A program made the translations under genes and the position numbers. From Nocardioides kongjuensis (lineage in GTDB: Bacteria > Actinomycetota > Actinomycetes > Propionibacteriales > Nocardioidaceae): a stretch of DNA of 64,000 nt. Where the stretch lies: NCBI RefSeq assembly GCF_013409625.1, contig NZ_JACCBF010000001.1, positions 620,001 through 684,000 on the forward strand, given 5' to 3'. How positions within the stretch are numbered: the first letter of the stretch is position 1; every line of letters starts with the position of its first letter. Of the stretch, positions 1 to 9,215 are shown piece by piece. The notes beneath the pieces are model-generated. The model was given only the letters and a program-made list of their open reading frames with translations. It was not told where the DNA came from and did not search any database.

Positions 1-450
1 CGCGACCTCGACGAGGTCGCCGACATCGTCGAGTCGTGGAAGGACCGCCGCACCCGCTTCGCGATCCGCCACCTGGTCCGGGCCGTGATCGACTGGCGCG
101 GCCAGATCGTGACCATGTCCGACCGTGCCTACCTCAGCGAGGCCATGCCGATGGCCGTGCTGTGGGGCGTGGAGGACCAGGTCATCCCCGCCACGCACGC
201 CGAGAACGCGCGGGCGCTGGCGCCCGACGTGCGCGTCGACGTGCTGGCGGACGCCGGTCACTTCCCGCACAAGGACCACCCGGACGAGTTCGTGCGGCTG
301 CTCCACGACTTCATCTCCACGACCGAGCCGGCGTCCTACAACCGGGCCAGGTTCCGCCGGATGCTCAAGGCCGGCGCGACGGCCCCACTCGGCCCGCTGG
401 CCGCGGTCGCGGTCGCCGAGGCGCGCGACGAGGCGGTCACCTCCGCCTGA
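1..450 (+). CDS. alpha/beta hydrolase, C-terminal part (5' end outside window)
   Basis: The reading frame is open from base 1 and ends at a TGA at 448-450, giving the last 149 residues of a protein that starts upstream. The piece shows the C-terminal half of an alpha/beta hydrolase: an acid residue in GVEDQVIP and a catalytic-type histidine in ADAGHFPHKDHP, spaced as in the family. The nucleophile elbow (GxSxG) would lie outside the window, so substrate and class cannot be told. It could be an esterase, a lipase-like enzyme or a haloperoxidase-type hydrolase. The next gene on the same strand begins 64 bp later. Confidence 0.85.
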   Translation, partial: RDLDEVADIVESWKDRRTRFAIRHLVRAVIDWRGQIVTMSDRAYLSEAMPMAVLWGVEDQVIPATHAENARALAPDVRVDVLADAGHFPHKDHPDEFVRLLHDFISTTEPASYNRARFRRMLKAGATAPLGPLAAVAVAEARDEAVTSA

Positions 451-514
451 CCCGCCCGGGCGGTAGCCCGTCCGGGCCATTGCCACGGGGCGGTCCCAGG
501 CGCCTCAATGGCCT

Positions 515-2521
515 ATGGCCGCAGGACCGGTGCAGCCACGGACACTCCGCCACCCCGACGCGGTGCGCCTGCTGGCGTTCGTGCTGGCGGTCATGGGGCT
601 GTTCGTCGTCGCACGACAGGGACAGACGCAGGTGGCCATGTACGCCGCGTTCGCGGCCTTCCTGATCACCGCGACGCTGTGGGTGCGCGGTCTCGACGCG
701 AACTGGGTCGATGGTCAGGAGGACTACCGCAGCTGGCCGCTGCTCGCGCTGGCCCTCGCGGTGCCGGTCGTCGTCACGATCCTGATCGGGGTCTTCCTCG
801 AGCGCTCGCTGTCCACGTTCGTCCTCGGTGCGCTGATCACGGCGTACATCGGCGCCGGGCTGGCCATCCGCAAGCTGCGGTGGCGGGTGATCCAGGGTGA
901 TCCGGTCGCGCCACGGCTCTTCGGCTGGCACTCGCTCGCCGGCCTGCTGCTGGTCGCGTACGCCGCGCTGTGGTTGCTCGGTCGCGCCCCGACGATGCTG
1001 GCGGGTCCGTTGCTCGTGCTGGCCGTCGTACCCGTGCCGGCGCTGGTGCACGTGCTGTCCGAGCGCCGGATCATCGCGCAGTCCCAGCCCGACGGTGACC
1101 GGGAACGGCAGCTGTGGATCCTCGGCGGTGCCTGCGCGACCGGGCTCAGCCTGGTGGTGGGCGTGGTCTTCCTCGAGCAGACGCGCTACCTGCTGATCCT
1201 CGTGGTGGTCGTCGTCGTGCTCACCTGGGCGTTCGCGGTCGGCAGCCTGGCCGACATCGCCGTCGTGCTGGCGATCCTGGCGCTGATGGGCCTCACGCCG
1301 GCCTCGCAGGACGTGAAGCCGGTCGTGCTGTCCGCGAGGGCCTCGCCGGCGAAGGCCGGCGTCGCGGAGCCGGTCGTGGTCTCGCTCGGCGACTCCTACA
1401 GCTCGGGGGAGGGCGCCGCGCGCTACCTCGACCGGACCAATGTCGCGGGCGGCAACCAGTGCCGCCGGGCGGCCACGGCGTGGCCGGTGCTGGTCGCGCA
1501 GGCGCTGGACGCCCACCGGCTGGTGTTCCGGGCGTGCTCGGGCGCGCGGGCCCGCAACGTGGTGGGGCGCGCCGGCGTCGACCAGCAGTACGCCGGCGAG
1601 GGCATCCAGGTCGGCCACGCCCTCGCCGAGGTGAAGGCGGCCGATCCCGGCCTCGAGCCGGAGCTGGTGCTGCTCAGCATCGGCGGCAACGACTCCGGCT
1701 TCCGCCAGGTCGGGTCGTCCTGCCTGTCGCTGGGCAGCTGCGACGACACCCGTGTGGCGGCCTACTTCACCGACAACCTGCCGGCCGTGGAGGAGGCGCT
1801 CCGGGCGACGTACCTGGCGATCGCCGCGGCGTTCCCGGGGTCGCCGGTCGCCGTGATGCCCTACCCCGACGCGTTCGCCACCGAGGACGGGTGCGTCCGG
1901 GCGCCAGTGGAGGCGGGCGACATCCGCTTCGTGCGCAGCTTCACCGACCGGCTCGACGACACGATCGAGAAGGTCGCGAAGGAGACGGGCGTCTACTACG
2001 TCGCACCGATGCGCTCCGCGCTGACCGACTCGCACCTCGCGCTGTGCGACCCGTCGGGTACGCCGGGCCTGAACTTCCTGGACCTGCGGGGCGTCGGAGG
2101 GGCCGCGCTGGACCGGTTCAACCCGGGCAACTGGATCCACAGCAGCCTGCACCCCAACGAGCGCGGGCACGCCGCGCTCGCCGCGGCCTTCACCGGCTGG
2201 CTCTCGTCGCAGTACCGGCTCGACGACACCGGGACCGAGATCGTCGGGCTCCCGGCCCTGCTGCCGCCCGCGGCCCTGCGGGAGGCCGACGGGGTGCCGG
2301 CGCCGCCGACGGACCTGCCGGTGCCGACCCGCTCGACGAGCACCCTGTGCTTCGAGAAGGGCGGGACGTGCGGCCCGGAGGCCGACGCCTGGGCGCTCGG
2401 CCGGCTCGGGCCGGGCACGGTCCTCCCGCTCCTGCTGGCGGCCCTGGCCGCCGGGGGCGCGTGGGTGCTCGCGGTCGCCACGAGCGCCCAGCGGTTCCGG
2501 CGGCGGGCCGCCCCACCGTGA
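515..2521 (+). CDS. membrane-anchored SGNH/GDSL hydrolase
   Basis: 668 residues. The first 270 or so residues hold a run of about eight hydrophobic helices. Then comes an SGNH esterase domain with block I GDSYSSGEG, the oxyanion block SIGGNDSGF and the C-terminal Asp/His block (WIHSSLHPNERGH). A last hydrophobic helix before the basic C-terminus suggests the esterase domain sits outside, tethered at both ends. Family knowledge: SGNH enzymes hydrolyse esters of lipids, glycans or acylated polymers; multi-helix plus SGNH architectures often act on cell-envelope substrates. The ATG at 515 is chosen because the first helix follows directly; another ATG seven bases upstream is in a different frame. 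The gene ends 12 bp from the convergent aceE stop. The substrate is unknown. Confidence 0.85.
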   Translation: MAAGPVQPRTLRHPDAVRLLAFVLAVMGLFVVARQGQTQVAMYAAFAAFLITATLWVRGLDANWVDGQEDYRSWPLLALALAVPVVVTILIGVFLERSLSTFVLGALITAYIGAGLAIRKLRWRVIQGDPVAPRLFGWHSLAGLLLVAYAALWLLGRAPTMLAGPLLVLAVVPVPALVHVLSERRIIAQSQPDGDRERQLWILGGACATGLSLVVGVVFLEQTRYLLILVVVVVVLTWAFAVGSLADIAVVLAILALMGLTPASQDVKPVVLSARASPAKAGVAEPVVVSLGDSYSSGEGAARYLDRTNVAGGNQCRRAATAWPVLVAQALDAHRLVFRACSGARARNVVGRAGVDQQYAGEGIQVGHALAEVKAADPGLEPELVLLSIGGNDSGFRQVGSSCLSLGSCDDTRVAAYFTDNLPAVEEALRATYLAIAAAFPGSPVAVMPYPDAFATEDGCVRAPVEAGDIRFVRSFTDRLDDTIEKVAKETGVYYVAPMRSALTDSHLALCDPSGTPGLNFLDLRGVGGAALDRFNPGNWIHSSLHPNERGHAALAAAFTGWLSSQYRLDDTGTEIVGLPALLPPAALREADGVPAPPTDLPVPTRSTSTLCFEKGGTCGPEADAWALGRLGPGTVLPLLLAALAAGGAWVLAVATSAQRFRRRAAPP

Positions 2522-2533
2522 GTCGGCGGGCCC

Positions 2534-5356
2534 TCAGGCGTCGCCGCCCTCCTGGAGGACGCCGGCGACGGCGGTCGGGTCGTCGATGCGGTACCGCTCG
2601 ACGGCCTCCTTGACCCGGCCCGGGTCGATCTCGCCGGCGTCGGCCAGGGCAGCGAGCGCCTGCACGACGACGGACTGCGCATCGACCTGGAAGAACCGGC
2701 GTGCGGCAGGACGGGTGTCGGCGAAGCCGAAGCCGTCGGCGCCGAGGACTCGGTAGTCCGCGGGCACCCACTGCGCGATCTGCAGCGGGACGGCCGTCAT
2801 GTAGTCGGAGACGGCGACGACCGGGGCGTCGGCGTTGGCGCCCGCTCCCAGTGCCTCGGTGACGTACGGCGTCCGGTGGGCCTCGTCCGGGTGGAGGAGG
2901 TTCCACTTCCCGGTCGCGATGCCGTCGCGGGCCAGCTCGTTCCACGAGGTGACCGACCAGGTCTCGGCCTGGACGCCCCAGTCCTCGGCGAGGATCCGCC
3001 TCGCCTCGTCGATCCACGGGAAGCCGACGCCCGAGGCGAGCAGGCGCACCTGCGGGCCCTCGGATGCGGGGGCATCGGTGACCTTGTACATGCCCTTGAG
3101 CAGCCCGGAGACGTCGAGGCCCTCGGGCTCGGCGGGCTGGGCGACCGGCTCGTTGTAGACGGTGAGGTAGAAGATCACGTCCTCGCCGAGCGGGTGCTCG
3201 GCGTTCACGCCGTACATCCGCTCGAGACCGGAGCGCATGATGTGCCCGACCTCGTAGCCGAACGCCGGGTCGTAGTGCACGACGGCCGGGTTGGTCGCGG
3301 CGAGCAGCGGGGAGTGGCCGTCGGCGTGCTGCAGGCCCTCGCCGGTGAGGGTCGTGCGGCCGGCGGTGGCGCCGATCAGGAATCCGCGCGCGAGCTGGTC
3401 GGCCATCGCCCAGATGGAGTCGCCCGTGCGCTGGAAGCCGAACATCGAGTAGAAGATGTAGAACGGGATCATCGGCTGCCCGTGGGTGGCGTACGACGAC
3501 CCGGCGGCGATCGCGGAGGCCATCGCGCCGGCCTCGGAGATGCCCTCGTGGAGCATCTGGCCGCTCGTCGACATCTTGTACTGCAGCAGCATGTTGCGGT
3601 CCACCGACTCGAACTGCTGGCCGTGCGGGTCGTAGACCTTGGCCGACGGGAACATCGCGTCCATGCCGAAGGTGCGGTACTCGTCGGGGGCGATCGGCAC
3701 GAGCCGCTCGCCGATCTCGGGGTCCTTCATCCAGTCCTTGAGCAGCCGGACGGCGGCCATGGTGGTGGCGACCTTGTGGGTCCCGGCGCCCTTCTTGAGC
3801 TCGGCATAGACGCTGTCGCCGGGAAGCTTGAGGGCCTTGGCGCGGATCACGCGCCGGGGGAGCGAGCCGCCGAGCTGGCGCCGCCGCTCCATCATGTACT
3901 CGATCTCGGGGGAGTCCGCGCCCGGGTGGAAGAACGGCGCCGCGCCGGTGGCCTCGTAGGCCGTCTCCAGGTCCCGGTCGCTGATCGGCAGGTAGAGCCG
4001 GTCGCGGAACTTCTTGAGGTCGTCCTGGGTCAGCTTCTTCATCTGGTGGGTGGCGTTCTTGCCCTCGAGGGCGTCGATCGTCCAGCCCTTGACCGTGTGG
4101 GCCAGGATCACCGTCGGCTGGCCGACGTGCTTGGTCGCGGAGTCGAAGGCGGCGTACACCTTGCGGTAGTCGTGGCCCCCGCGGGGCAGCTTCTCGATCT
4201 GCCGGTCGGTCATGTGCTCGACCATGGCGCGCAGCCGGGGGTCGGGGCCGAAGAAGTGCTCGCGGTTGTAGGCGCCGGACTCGACCGAGAAGGTCTGGAA
4301 GGCGCCGTCGGGCGTGGAGTTCATCTTGTTGACCAGCACGCCGTCGACGTCACGGGCGAGCAGGGCGTCCCACTCGCGGCCCCAGACGACCTTGATCACG
4401 TTCCAGCCCGCACCGCGGAAGTTGGCCTCGAGCTCCTGGATGATCTTGCCGTTGCCGGTGACCGGCCCGTCGAGCTGCTGCAGGTTGCAGTTGATCACCC
4501 AGGTGAGGTTGTCGAGCTCCTCGCGGGCGGCGATCCGGATGGCACCCAGCGACTCCGGCTCGGCCATCTCGCCGTCGCCGAGGAAGGCCCAGACGTGCTG
4601 CTGGCTGGTGTCCTTGATGCCGCGGTTGTGCAGGTAGCGGTTGAACCGCGCCTGGTAGATCGAGTTGATGCCCGTCAGGCCCATCGAGACCGTCGGGAAC
4701 TCCCAGAAGTCCGGCATCAGCCGCGGGTGGGGGTACGACGACAGCCCGGCGCCCTTGCCGTGCTGGACCTCCTGGCGGAACCGGAACAGCTGCTCCTCGC
4801 TCAGCCGGCCCTCGAGGAACGCGCGGGCGTAGATGCCGGGGGAGGCGTGGCCCTGGATGAAGACCTGGTCGCCGCCGCCCGGGTGGTCCTTGCCGCGGAA
4901 GAAGTGGTTGAAGCCGACCTCGTAGAGGCTCGCGCTCGACTGGTAGGTCGCGATGTGACCGCCGACCTCCAGGCCCTTGCGGTTGGCGCTCGAGACCATG
5001 ACGGCGGCGTTCCAGCGGATGAACGCCCGGATCCGGCGCTCGGCGTCCTCGTCGCCGGGGAACCACGGCTCGCGCTCCGGCGGGATGGTGTTGATGTAGT
5101 CGGTGCTGCGCAGGGCGGGCACGCCGACCTGGGCCTCGCGGGCGCGCTCCAGCAGACGCAGCATCACGTAGCGGGCCCGCTCCCGGCCGCGCTCGTCGAC
5201 GAGCGCGTTGAACGAGTCGATCCAGTCCTGGGTCTCGTCGGGGTCGATGTCGGGGAGCTGGGTCGGCAGGCCCTCGTGGATGACCGAGGGCGTCGACGCC
5301 GCGCGCACGGCCGGGGTGGTGCCGTCGGTGTTCGTGTCGGAGGTCACGTCGCCCAT
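2534..5356 (-). CDS. aceE: pyruvate dehydrogenase E1 component (homodimeric)
   Basis: 940 residues, the usual size for the single-chain E1 of actinobacteria. It decarboxylates pyruvate with thiamine diphosphate and acetylates the lipoyl domain of E2, feeding acetyl-CoA into the TCA cycle. Recognisable parts are the N-terminal segment with [10 protein letters not shown], the ThDP-binding region with [10 protein letters not shown] followed by [11 protein letters not shown], and the central [18 protein letters not shown] stretch. The frame is open further upstream, but ATG 5356 is chosen because it has a GAGAGG ribosome-binding site and a -10 box about 26 bp before it. It is divergent from a DUF3052 gene, the same arrangement as in mycobacteria and streptomycetes. 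Confidence 0.97.
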   Translation of the reverse strand: MGDVTSDTNTDGTTPAVRAASTPSVIHEGLPTQLPDIDPDETQDWIDSFNALVDERGRERARYVMLRLLERAREAQVGVPALRSTDYINTIPPEREPWFPGDEDAERRIRAFIRWNAAVMVSSANRKGLEVGGHIATYQSSASLYEVGFNHFFRGKDHPGGGDQVFIQGHASPGIYARAFLEGRLSEEQLFRFRQEVQHGKGAGLSSYPHPRLMPDFWEFPTVSMGLTGINSIYQARFNRYLHNRGIKDTSQQHVWAFLGDGEMAEPESLGAIRIAAREELDNLTWVINCNLQQLDGPVTGNGKIIQELEANFRGAGWNVIKVVWGREWDALLARDVDGVLVNKMNSTPDGAFQTFSVESGAYNREHFFGPDPRLRAMVEHMTDRQIEKLPRGGHDYRKVYAAFDSATKHVGQPTVILAHTVKGWTIDALEGKNATHQMKKLTQDDLKKFRDRLYLPISDRDLETAYEATGAAPFFHPGADSPEIEYMMERRRQLGGSLPRRVIRAKALKLPGDSVYAELKKGAGTHKVATTMAAVRLLKDWMKDPEIGERLVPIAPDEYRTFGMDAMFPSAKVYDPHGQQFESVDRNMLLQYKMSTSGQMLHEGISEAGAMASAIAAGSSYATHGQPMIPFYIFYSMFGFQRTGDSIWAMADQLARGFLIGATAGRTTLTGEGLQHADGHSPLLAATNPAVVHYDPAFGYEVGHIMRSGLERMYGVNAEHPLGEDVIFYLTVYNEPVAQPAEPEGLDVSGLLKGMYKVTDAPASEGPQVRLLASGVGFPWIDEARRILAEDWGVQAETWSVTSWNELARDGIATGKWNLLHPDEAHRTPYVTEALGAGANADAPVVAVSDYMTAVPLQIAQWVPADYRVLGADGFGFADTRPAARRFFQVDAQSVVVQALAALADAGEIDPGRVKEAVERYRIDDPTAVAGVLQEGGDA

Positions 5357-5381
5357 CGTTGCACCTCTCAGAAGGGCAGAA

Positions 5382-5387
5382 AATCTA
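5382..5387 (-). promoter_or_regulatory. probable aceE -10 box (TAGATT)
   Basis: Read on the minus strand, TAGATT lies 25 bp upstream of the aceE ATG, followed by a short leader that carries the GAGAGG ribosome-binding site. It matches the actinobacterial TANNNT -10 pattern. No convincing -35 is visible. Confidence 0.45.
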
Positions 5388-5515
5388 CCCGTGAGTACTT
5401 CCCGGGGGACGTTCTGCGGGCGTGAGGGTTGCGCCGCGCCCCCTGACTCCGCTGGACTACTCCCCAACCCGCACCAGCGGGACGTTCGTCGTACCCGACC
5501 ACTGGAGGACTCACC

Positions 5516-5953
5516 GTGACTTCGACCGCCACCGGCGGCACCAGCTCATCCGGCCCGACCGGACCCGCCGAGAGGATGGGCCTCAAGCAGGGGATGGTGG
5601 TCCAGGAGCTCGGCTGGGACAACGACACCGACGACGAGCTGCGCGTCGCGATCGAGGACGCCATCGACGGCGACATGGTCGACGGTGACTACGGCAACGT
5701 CGTCGACGCCGTGGTGCTGTGGTGGCGCAACGACGACGGCGACCTGGTCGACGGCCTGGTCGACGCCCTCACCGACCTCGTCGGCGGCGGCGTGATCTGG
5801 CTGCTGACGCCCAAGATCGGGCGCCCCGGCGCGGTCGACGCGGCCGACATCGCGGAGGCGGCCCCGATCGCCGGCCTCTCGCAGACCTCCGCGGCGGCCG
5901 TCAGCAAGGACTGGGCAGCGAGCCGACTGGTGGCACCGAAGTCCGTCTCCTGA
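5516..5953 (+). CDS. DUF3052 family protein
   Basis: 145 residues, starting at a GTG with GGAGGACTCACC in front. After a Thr/Ser/Gly-rich head of about 20 residues comes the conserved core: [17 protein letters not shown], an acidic DD-rich segment, a VDAVVLWWR strand and the [11 protein letters not shown] motif. The protein is soluble with no transmembrane helix. It belongs to the actinobacterial DUF3052 family, which is repeatedly found beside aceE, as here (divergent, 159 bp apart). No biochemical role is established to my knowledge. The location hints at a link with pyruvate dehydrogenase or the neighbouring acyl-CoA and peroxide genes, but that is inference. Confidence 0.9.
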   Translation: MTSTATGGTSSSGPTGPAERMGLKQGMVVQELGWDNDTDDELRVAIEDAIDGDMVDGDYGNVVDAVVLWWRNDDGDLVDGLVDALTDLVGGGVIWLLTPKIGRPGAVDAADIAEAAPIAGLSQTSAAAVSKDWAASRLVAPKSVS

Positions 5954-5975
5954 GCCGGTGGGCTTGAATAGGGGC

Positions 5976-7628
5976 ATGGGGAAGCTCGCGCACCTGGTCA
6001 CCAGCCGGGTCAAGGACACCGGAACCAGCCTCAAGATCCTGACCGAGTCGGGGATCGTGCGCCCCTACTCGCCGGTCGTGATCGCCGGCATGGCCAACGC
6101 CCTGCGGCAGTGGAGCACCACGCCGGCGGGCGGGTTCAAGACCATCGCGCTGCGGATGCCCCAGCAGGTCGCGATCATCGACGAGCGTGGCTCGCTCACC
6201 TTCGGCGAGCTGCAGGAGCGCACCAACGCGCTGGCCCACGGGCTGCGTGCCCGCGGCGTGAAGCCGGGCGACGGCGTGGCGGTCATGTGCCGCAACCACC
6301 GCGGCTTCATCGAGGCCTCGATCGCGATCAGCAAGCTCGGCGCCGACGTCCTCTACCTCAACACCGCCTTCGCCGGCCCCCAGCTGGCCGACGTCATCGC
6401 GCGGGAGAAGCCGCGCGTCGTCGTGCACGACGAGGAGTTCACCGGCCTGCTGTCCGGGGCCGACATCGCCGACCGGGTGCTCGGCTGGACCGATGGCGAC
6501 GCGGGCGAGGACAGCCTCGAGGGCCTGATCGTCGCCGGTCTCGCGGCCGGGCGCACCGGCGACCTCACGCCACCGGCCAGCAAGGGCCGCACCATCATCC
6601 TGACCTCCGGCACCACGGGTACGCCGAAGGGCGCGCCCCGGCCCCAGGGCGGCCTGCCGGCCGCGATCTCGCTGCTGTCGCGGATGCCGCTCAAGAGCGG
6701 GTGGAAGTGCCACGTCGCCGCGCCGCTGTTCCACACCTGGGGCTTCGCGCACTACCAGCTCGCGATGATGCTCGGCACCACGCTCGTGCTGACCCGCAAG
6801 TTCGACCCCGAGGACGCGCTGCGCCTGCTGCACGAGGAGGAGTGCGACTCGTTCGCGGTCATCCCGGTGATGCTGCAGCGGATCCTGGCGCTGCCCGAGG
6901 AGACGCTCGACCGGTACCCGCTGCCGCACCTCAAGGCGGTCGCCTCCTCCGGCTCGGCGCTGCCCGGCGACCTGCCGACGCAGTGGATGGACCGCTTCGG
7001 CGACAACCTCTACTCCATCTACGGCTCCACCGAGGTCGCCTGGGCCTCGATCGCCTCCCCGCAGGACCTGCGCGAGGCGCCGGGCTGTGCCGGTCGCCTG
7101 CCGCACCAGACCGTCGTGCGCATCCTCGACGCCGACGGCCGCGAGCTGCCCGTGGGGGAGTCGGGCCGGATCTTCGTCGGCAACTCGCTCCAGATCGAGG
7201 GCTACACCGGCGGTGGCGGCAAGGAGATGATCGACGGCCTGATGTCGTCGGGCGACGTGGGTCGCTTCGACCGCGAGGGACGGCTGTACGTCGAGGGCCG
7301 CGACGACGAGATGATCGTCTCCGGCGGCGAGAACGTCTTCCCCAAGGAGGTCGAGGACTGCATCGCCGCCCACGACCGGGTCGCGGAGGTCGCCGCCATT
7401 GGCGTCGAGGACCCCGACTTCGGCAAGCGGCTGCGCGCCTTCGTGGTCCGCGTGCCCGAGGCCGAGCCGGTCAGCGCCGACGAGCTCAAGGACCTGGTCA
7501 AGGAGAACTTGGCCCGGTTCAAGGTGCCGCGCGAGATCGTCTTCCTCGACGAGCTGCCCCGCAACGCGACCGGCAAGGTCCTCAAGCGCGAGCTCGCGGC
7601 GATCGAGCCGACGGACTCCACCCCGTGA
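5976..7628 (+). CDS. long-chain acyl-CoA synthetase (FadD-type AMP-forming ligase)
   Basis: About 550 residues. It activates a carboxylic acid, probably a fatty acid, as an acyl-AMP and passes it to CoA. The ANL-superfamily motifs are in order: the P-loop ILTSGTTGTPKGAP, the adenine-binding YGSTEVAW, the SGDVGRF and GRDDEMIVSGGENVFP hinge region, and the C-terminal lysine motif RNATGKVLKREL. ATG 5976 is preferred over an in-frame GTG at 5958 because AGGGG precedes it. It follows DUF3052 by 22 bp and overlaps the peroxiredoxin start by 4 nt, so the three are probably one operon. The exact chain length cannot be read from sequence. Confidence 0.93.
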   Translation: MGKLAHLVTSRVKDTGTSLKILTESGIVRPYSPVVIAGMANALRQWSTTPAGGFKTIALRMPQQVAIIDERGSLTFGELQERTNALAHGLRARGVKPGDGVAVMCRNHRGFIEASIAISKLGADVLYLNTAFAGPQLADVIAREKPRVVVHDEEFTGLLSGADIADRVLGWTDGDAGEDSLEGLIVAGLAAGRTGDLTPPASKGRTIILTSGTTGTPKGAPRPQGGLPAAISLLSRMPLKSGWKCHVAAPLFHTWGFAHYQLAMMLGTTLVLTRKFDPEDALRLLHEEECDSFAVIPVMLQRILALPEETLDRYPLPHLKAVASSGSALPGDLPTQWMDRFGDNLYSIYGSTEVAWASIASPQDLREAPGCAGRLPHQTVVRILDADGRELPVGESGRIFVGNSLQIEGYTGGGGKEMIDGLMSSGDVGRFDREGRLYVEGRDDEMIVSGGENVFPKEVEDCIAAHDRVAEVAAIGVEDPDFGKRLRAFVVRVPEAEPVSADELKDLVKENLARFKVPREIVFLDELPRNATGKVLKRELAAIEPTDSTP

Positions 7629-8137
7629 GGCCCGACGTGGCCGGCCCACCCAGCGCCGCCACCGGCATCGAGGTCGGAGGGCTCGCCCCCGACTTCACGC
7701 TGCGCGACCAGTTCGGCCAGGACATCACGCTGTCGTCGTACCGCGGGGTGAAGGCGGTCGCACTCGTCTTCTACCCGTTCGCGTTCAGCGGCGTGTGCAG
7801 CGGCGAGATGCACGGCATCCGCAGCCGGCTCGACGAGTTCCTCACCTTCGACACCGAGGTGCTCGCGATCTCCTGCGACCCGGTCTACGCGCTGCGGGCG
7901 TTCAGCGACGCCGACGGGCTCAACTTCGGGCTGCTCAGCGACTTCTGGCCGCACGGCGAGGTGGCGCGGGCCTACGGCGTGTTCGACGAGCGGGGCGGCA
8001 GCGCCGAGCGGTCGTCGTACGTCATCGACAAGGCCGGACGCCTGGCCTGGTCGGTGCACAACCCGAAGCCCGCCGCCCGCAGCGCCGACGACCTGCTCGC
8101 GGCACTGCGCGCGGCCGCCGTCCAGCACGACCGGTAG
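7625..8137 (+). CDS. ahpE: 1-Cys peroxiredoxin, AhpE-like
   Basis: 170 residues with a thioredoxin-fold AhpC/TSA domain: LAPDFTLRDQFGQ near the N-terminus, the peroxidatic cysteine in YPFAFSGVCSGEMHGIR, and SYVIDKAGRLAWSVHN later. No resolving cysteine is seen at the C-terminus, which fits the 1-Cys AhpE group that reduces peroxides and peroxynitrite in the cytosol using mycoredoxin or mycothiol. The GTG at 7625 overlaps the ligase stop as GTGA; another GTG at 7637 is possible. In mycobacteria AhpE is likewise near DUF3052 and aceE, which supports the assignment. Confidence 0.92.
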   Translation: MRPDVAGPPSAATGIEVGGLAPDFTLRDQFGQDITLSSYRGVKAVALVFYPFAFSGVCSGEMHGIRSRLDEFLTFDTEVLAISCDPVYALRAFSDADGLNFGLLSDFWPHGEVARAYGVFDERGGSAERSSYVIDKAGRLAWSVHNPKPAARSADDLLAALRAAAVQHDR

Positions 8138-8198
8138 GCAGTTCGCCCCGGTCACGTAGTCCGTTTGGGTCATTTTTCAACTATTTTCCCGCGACCCG

Positions 8199-8227
8199 TT
8201 GGACGGACCGGATCCGGCCGCTACTGT
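8199..8227 (+). promoter_or_regulatory. candidate promoter TTGGAC-17-TACTGT
   Basis: TTGGAC (8199-8204) and TACTGT (8222-8227) are separated by exactly 17 bp, close to the primary-sigma consensus. It lies between the peroxiredoxin and tRNA-Val and points at the tRNA. The predicted transcript would run at once into the hairpin at 8236-8280. Confidence 0.45.
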
Positions 8228-8235
8228 TCTACTCG

Positions 8236-8280
8236 TTGAACCGCTGGTGACCCGAGACGCCAGCGGTTCAGCTCATTTTT
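8236..8280 (+). terminator. Rho-independent terminator-like hairpin with T tract
   Basis: GAACCGCTGG (8238-8247) and CCAGCGGTTC (8260-8269) are perfect inverted arms, extendable by one A-T pair, and are followed by CATTTTT. It could end the DUF3052-ligase-peroxiredoxin transcript about 100 bp past the last stop, or attenuate a transcript begun at 8199-8227. Confidence 0.7.
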
Positions 8281-8347
8281 CTCCCCTTCACGCGGGGTGC
8301 TCGTTTCGGTCCTGCGGCCGCGCTTCGGTACGCTGGCCCGGCTTCTG

Positions 8348-8419
8348 GGGCGTATAGCTCAGCGGTAGAGCCCTTCGCTTACAACGAAGTGGTCGGGGGT
8401 TCGATCCCCTCTGCGCCCA
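8348..8419 (+). tRNA. tRNA-Val (anticodon UAC)
   Basis: A complete cloverleaf can be drawn: acceptor GGGCGTA/TGCGCCC, D stem GCTC/GAGC, anticodon stem CTTCG/CGAAG with loop CTTACAA (anticodon TAC at 8380-8382), and T arm GGGGG/CCCTC with loop TTCGATC. The discriminator is A and no CCA is encoded, as is usual in actinobacteria. Anticodon UAC reads valine codons GTA/GTG. Confidence 0.97.
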
Positions 8420-8472
8420 CCGGTCCCACGGTTTTGGCGACACGTCGTCAACAACTGTGGGAGGGTGGCGTC

Positions 8473-9090
8473 ATGTCGATCTCGGTGTCGCGGGCCGTTC
8501 CCGCCCTGCTGCTGTCCGTCCTGATCTCGGGGGGCACGGTCGCGCTCGCCGCGCCCGCGCACGCCGACCGGTGGACCTACGACGACGCGGCGGGCGACGT
8601 GACGCACACGGTCGAGACCGACACGTCGCTGTCGATCGTGACCGCTCCGGAGCAGGAGAACGGCGACATCACGCAGGTGGCCGTCGACCACCGCCGCGCG
8701 AAGCTGGTGGTCGACGTCCGGACCCGCACCCGGATCACGGGCTCCTTCATGGCCGGGGTCGGCATCCGGACGCGGGGTCACCACTTCCTGCTGATGTCGA
8801 TGCGGGCGCCGGGCATGAGCAGCACCGACCTGATGGACTTCAACAGCGACGGCCCGTCCGAGCGCTGCCCGGGCCTCAAGCGCAGGCTGGTGGCCGCCAA
8901 GACGGCCATCCGGTTCACGATCCCTCGTTCCTGCCTCGACGACCCGCGTTGGGTCCGGGTCGGGGTGACGCTGTCGACCTTGGCGATGTTCACGGGCGAG
9001 TCCTACGACGACGACGGCCTGCGGACGGGGATGACCCTGTCCTCCTCGGTCGGCGTCGGCGCCGGCAAGTCGCCGAAGATCAGGCGCTGA
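8473..9090 (+). CDS. secreted protein of unknown function
   Basis: 205 residues. A classical signal peptide is visible (hydrophobic VPALLLSVLISGGTVALAA, then an Ala-x-Ala site in APAHA before DRW), so it is exported. The mature part has no family I recognise; it looks beta-rich, with two cysteines (in SERCPGLKRR and RSCLDD) that could form a disulfide. ATG 8473 has GGGAGGGTGG upstream; the frame is open further upstream but runs into the tRNA. The next two genes on the strand encode another exported protein and a kinase, so an envelope role is plausible but unproven. Confidence 0.75.
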   Translation: MSISVSRAVPALLLSVLISGGTVALAAPAHADRWTYDDAAGDVTHTVETDTSLSIVTAPEQENGDITQVAVDHRRAKLVVDVRTRTRITGSFMAGVGIRTRGHHFLLMSMRAPGMSSTDLMDFNSDGPSERCPGLKRRLVAAKTAIRFTIPRSCLDDPRWVRVGVTLSTLAMFTGESYDDDGLRTGMTLSSSVGVGAGKSPKIRR

Positions 9091-9102
9091 CCCGCGGGCT
9101 GG

Positions 9103-9141
9103 TCAGAGCGGTTCATGAGAACCCTCTCACCGGCGACTCAT
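9103..9141 (+). promoter_or_regulatory. CTCTCA-repeat box upstream of the acidic secreted-protein gene at 9216
   Basis: Reads TGAGAA-cc-CTCTCA-5 bp-GACTCA at 9116-9140. The last two hexamers are in direct-repeat phase 11 bp apart, one helical turn, as OmpR-family regulators prefer. A closely similar box in the same orientation precedes the divergent acidic-protein/sensor-kinase operon (13083-13107). I infer a binding site for the regulator encoded at 10511-11185. Confidence 0.5.
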
Positions 9142-9168
9142 GCCCACCTCACCCCGGCTCGGGAGGGT

Positions 9169-9199
9169 GGTGGACGTCGACGGTCCGTCGACGTCCACC
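9169..9199. promoter_or_regulatory. 31-bp perfect palindrome before gene at 9216
   Basis: Arms of 15 nt (9169-9183 and 9185-9199) are exact inverse complements around a single T at 9184. It ends 5 bp before the GAGGAGG ribosome-binding site of the gene at 9216. It may be an operator or an mRNA hairpin in the 5' leader; there is no T tract, so a simple terminator is less likely. Confidence 0.55.
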
Positions 9200-9215
9200 G
9201 ATCGAGGAGGTACCG

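Noticed and set aside
2876..5425. Long plus-strand open frame of about 849 codons opposite aceE
   Set aside because: A shadow of aceE in high-GC DNA: Val/Gly/Leu/Arg-rich with no family motif, while the minus strand encodes a clear pyruvate dehydrogenase E1.
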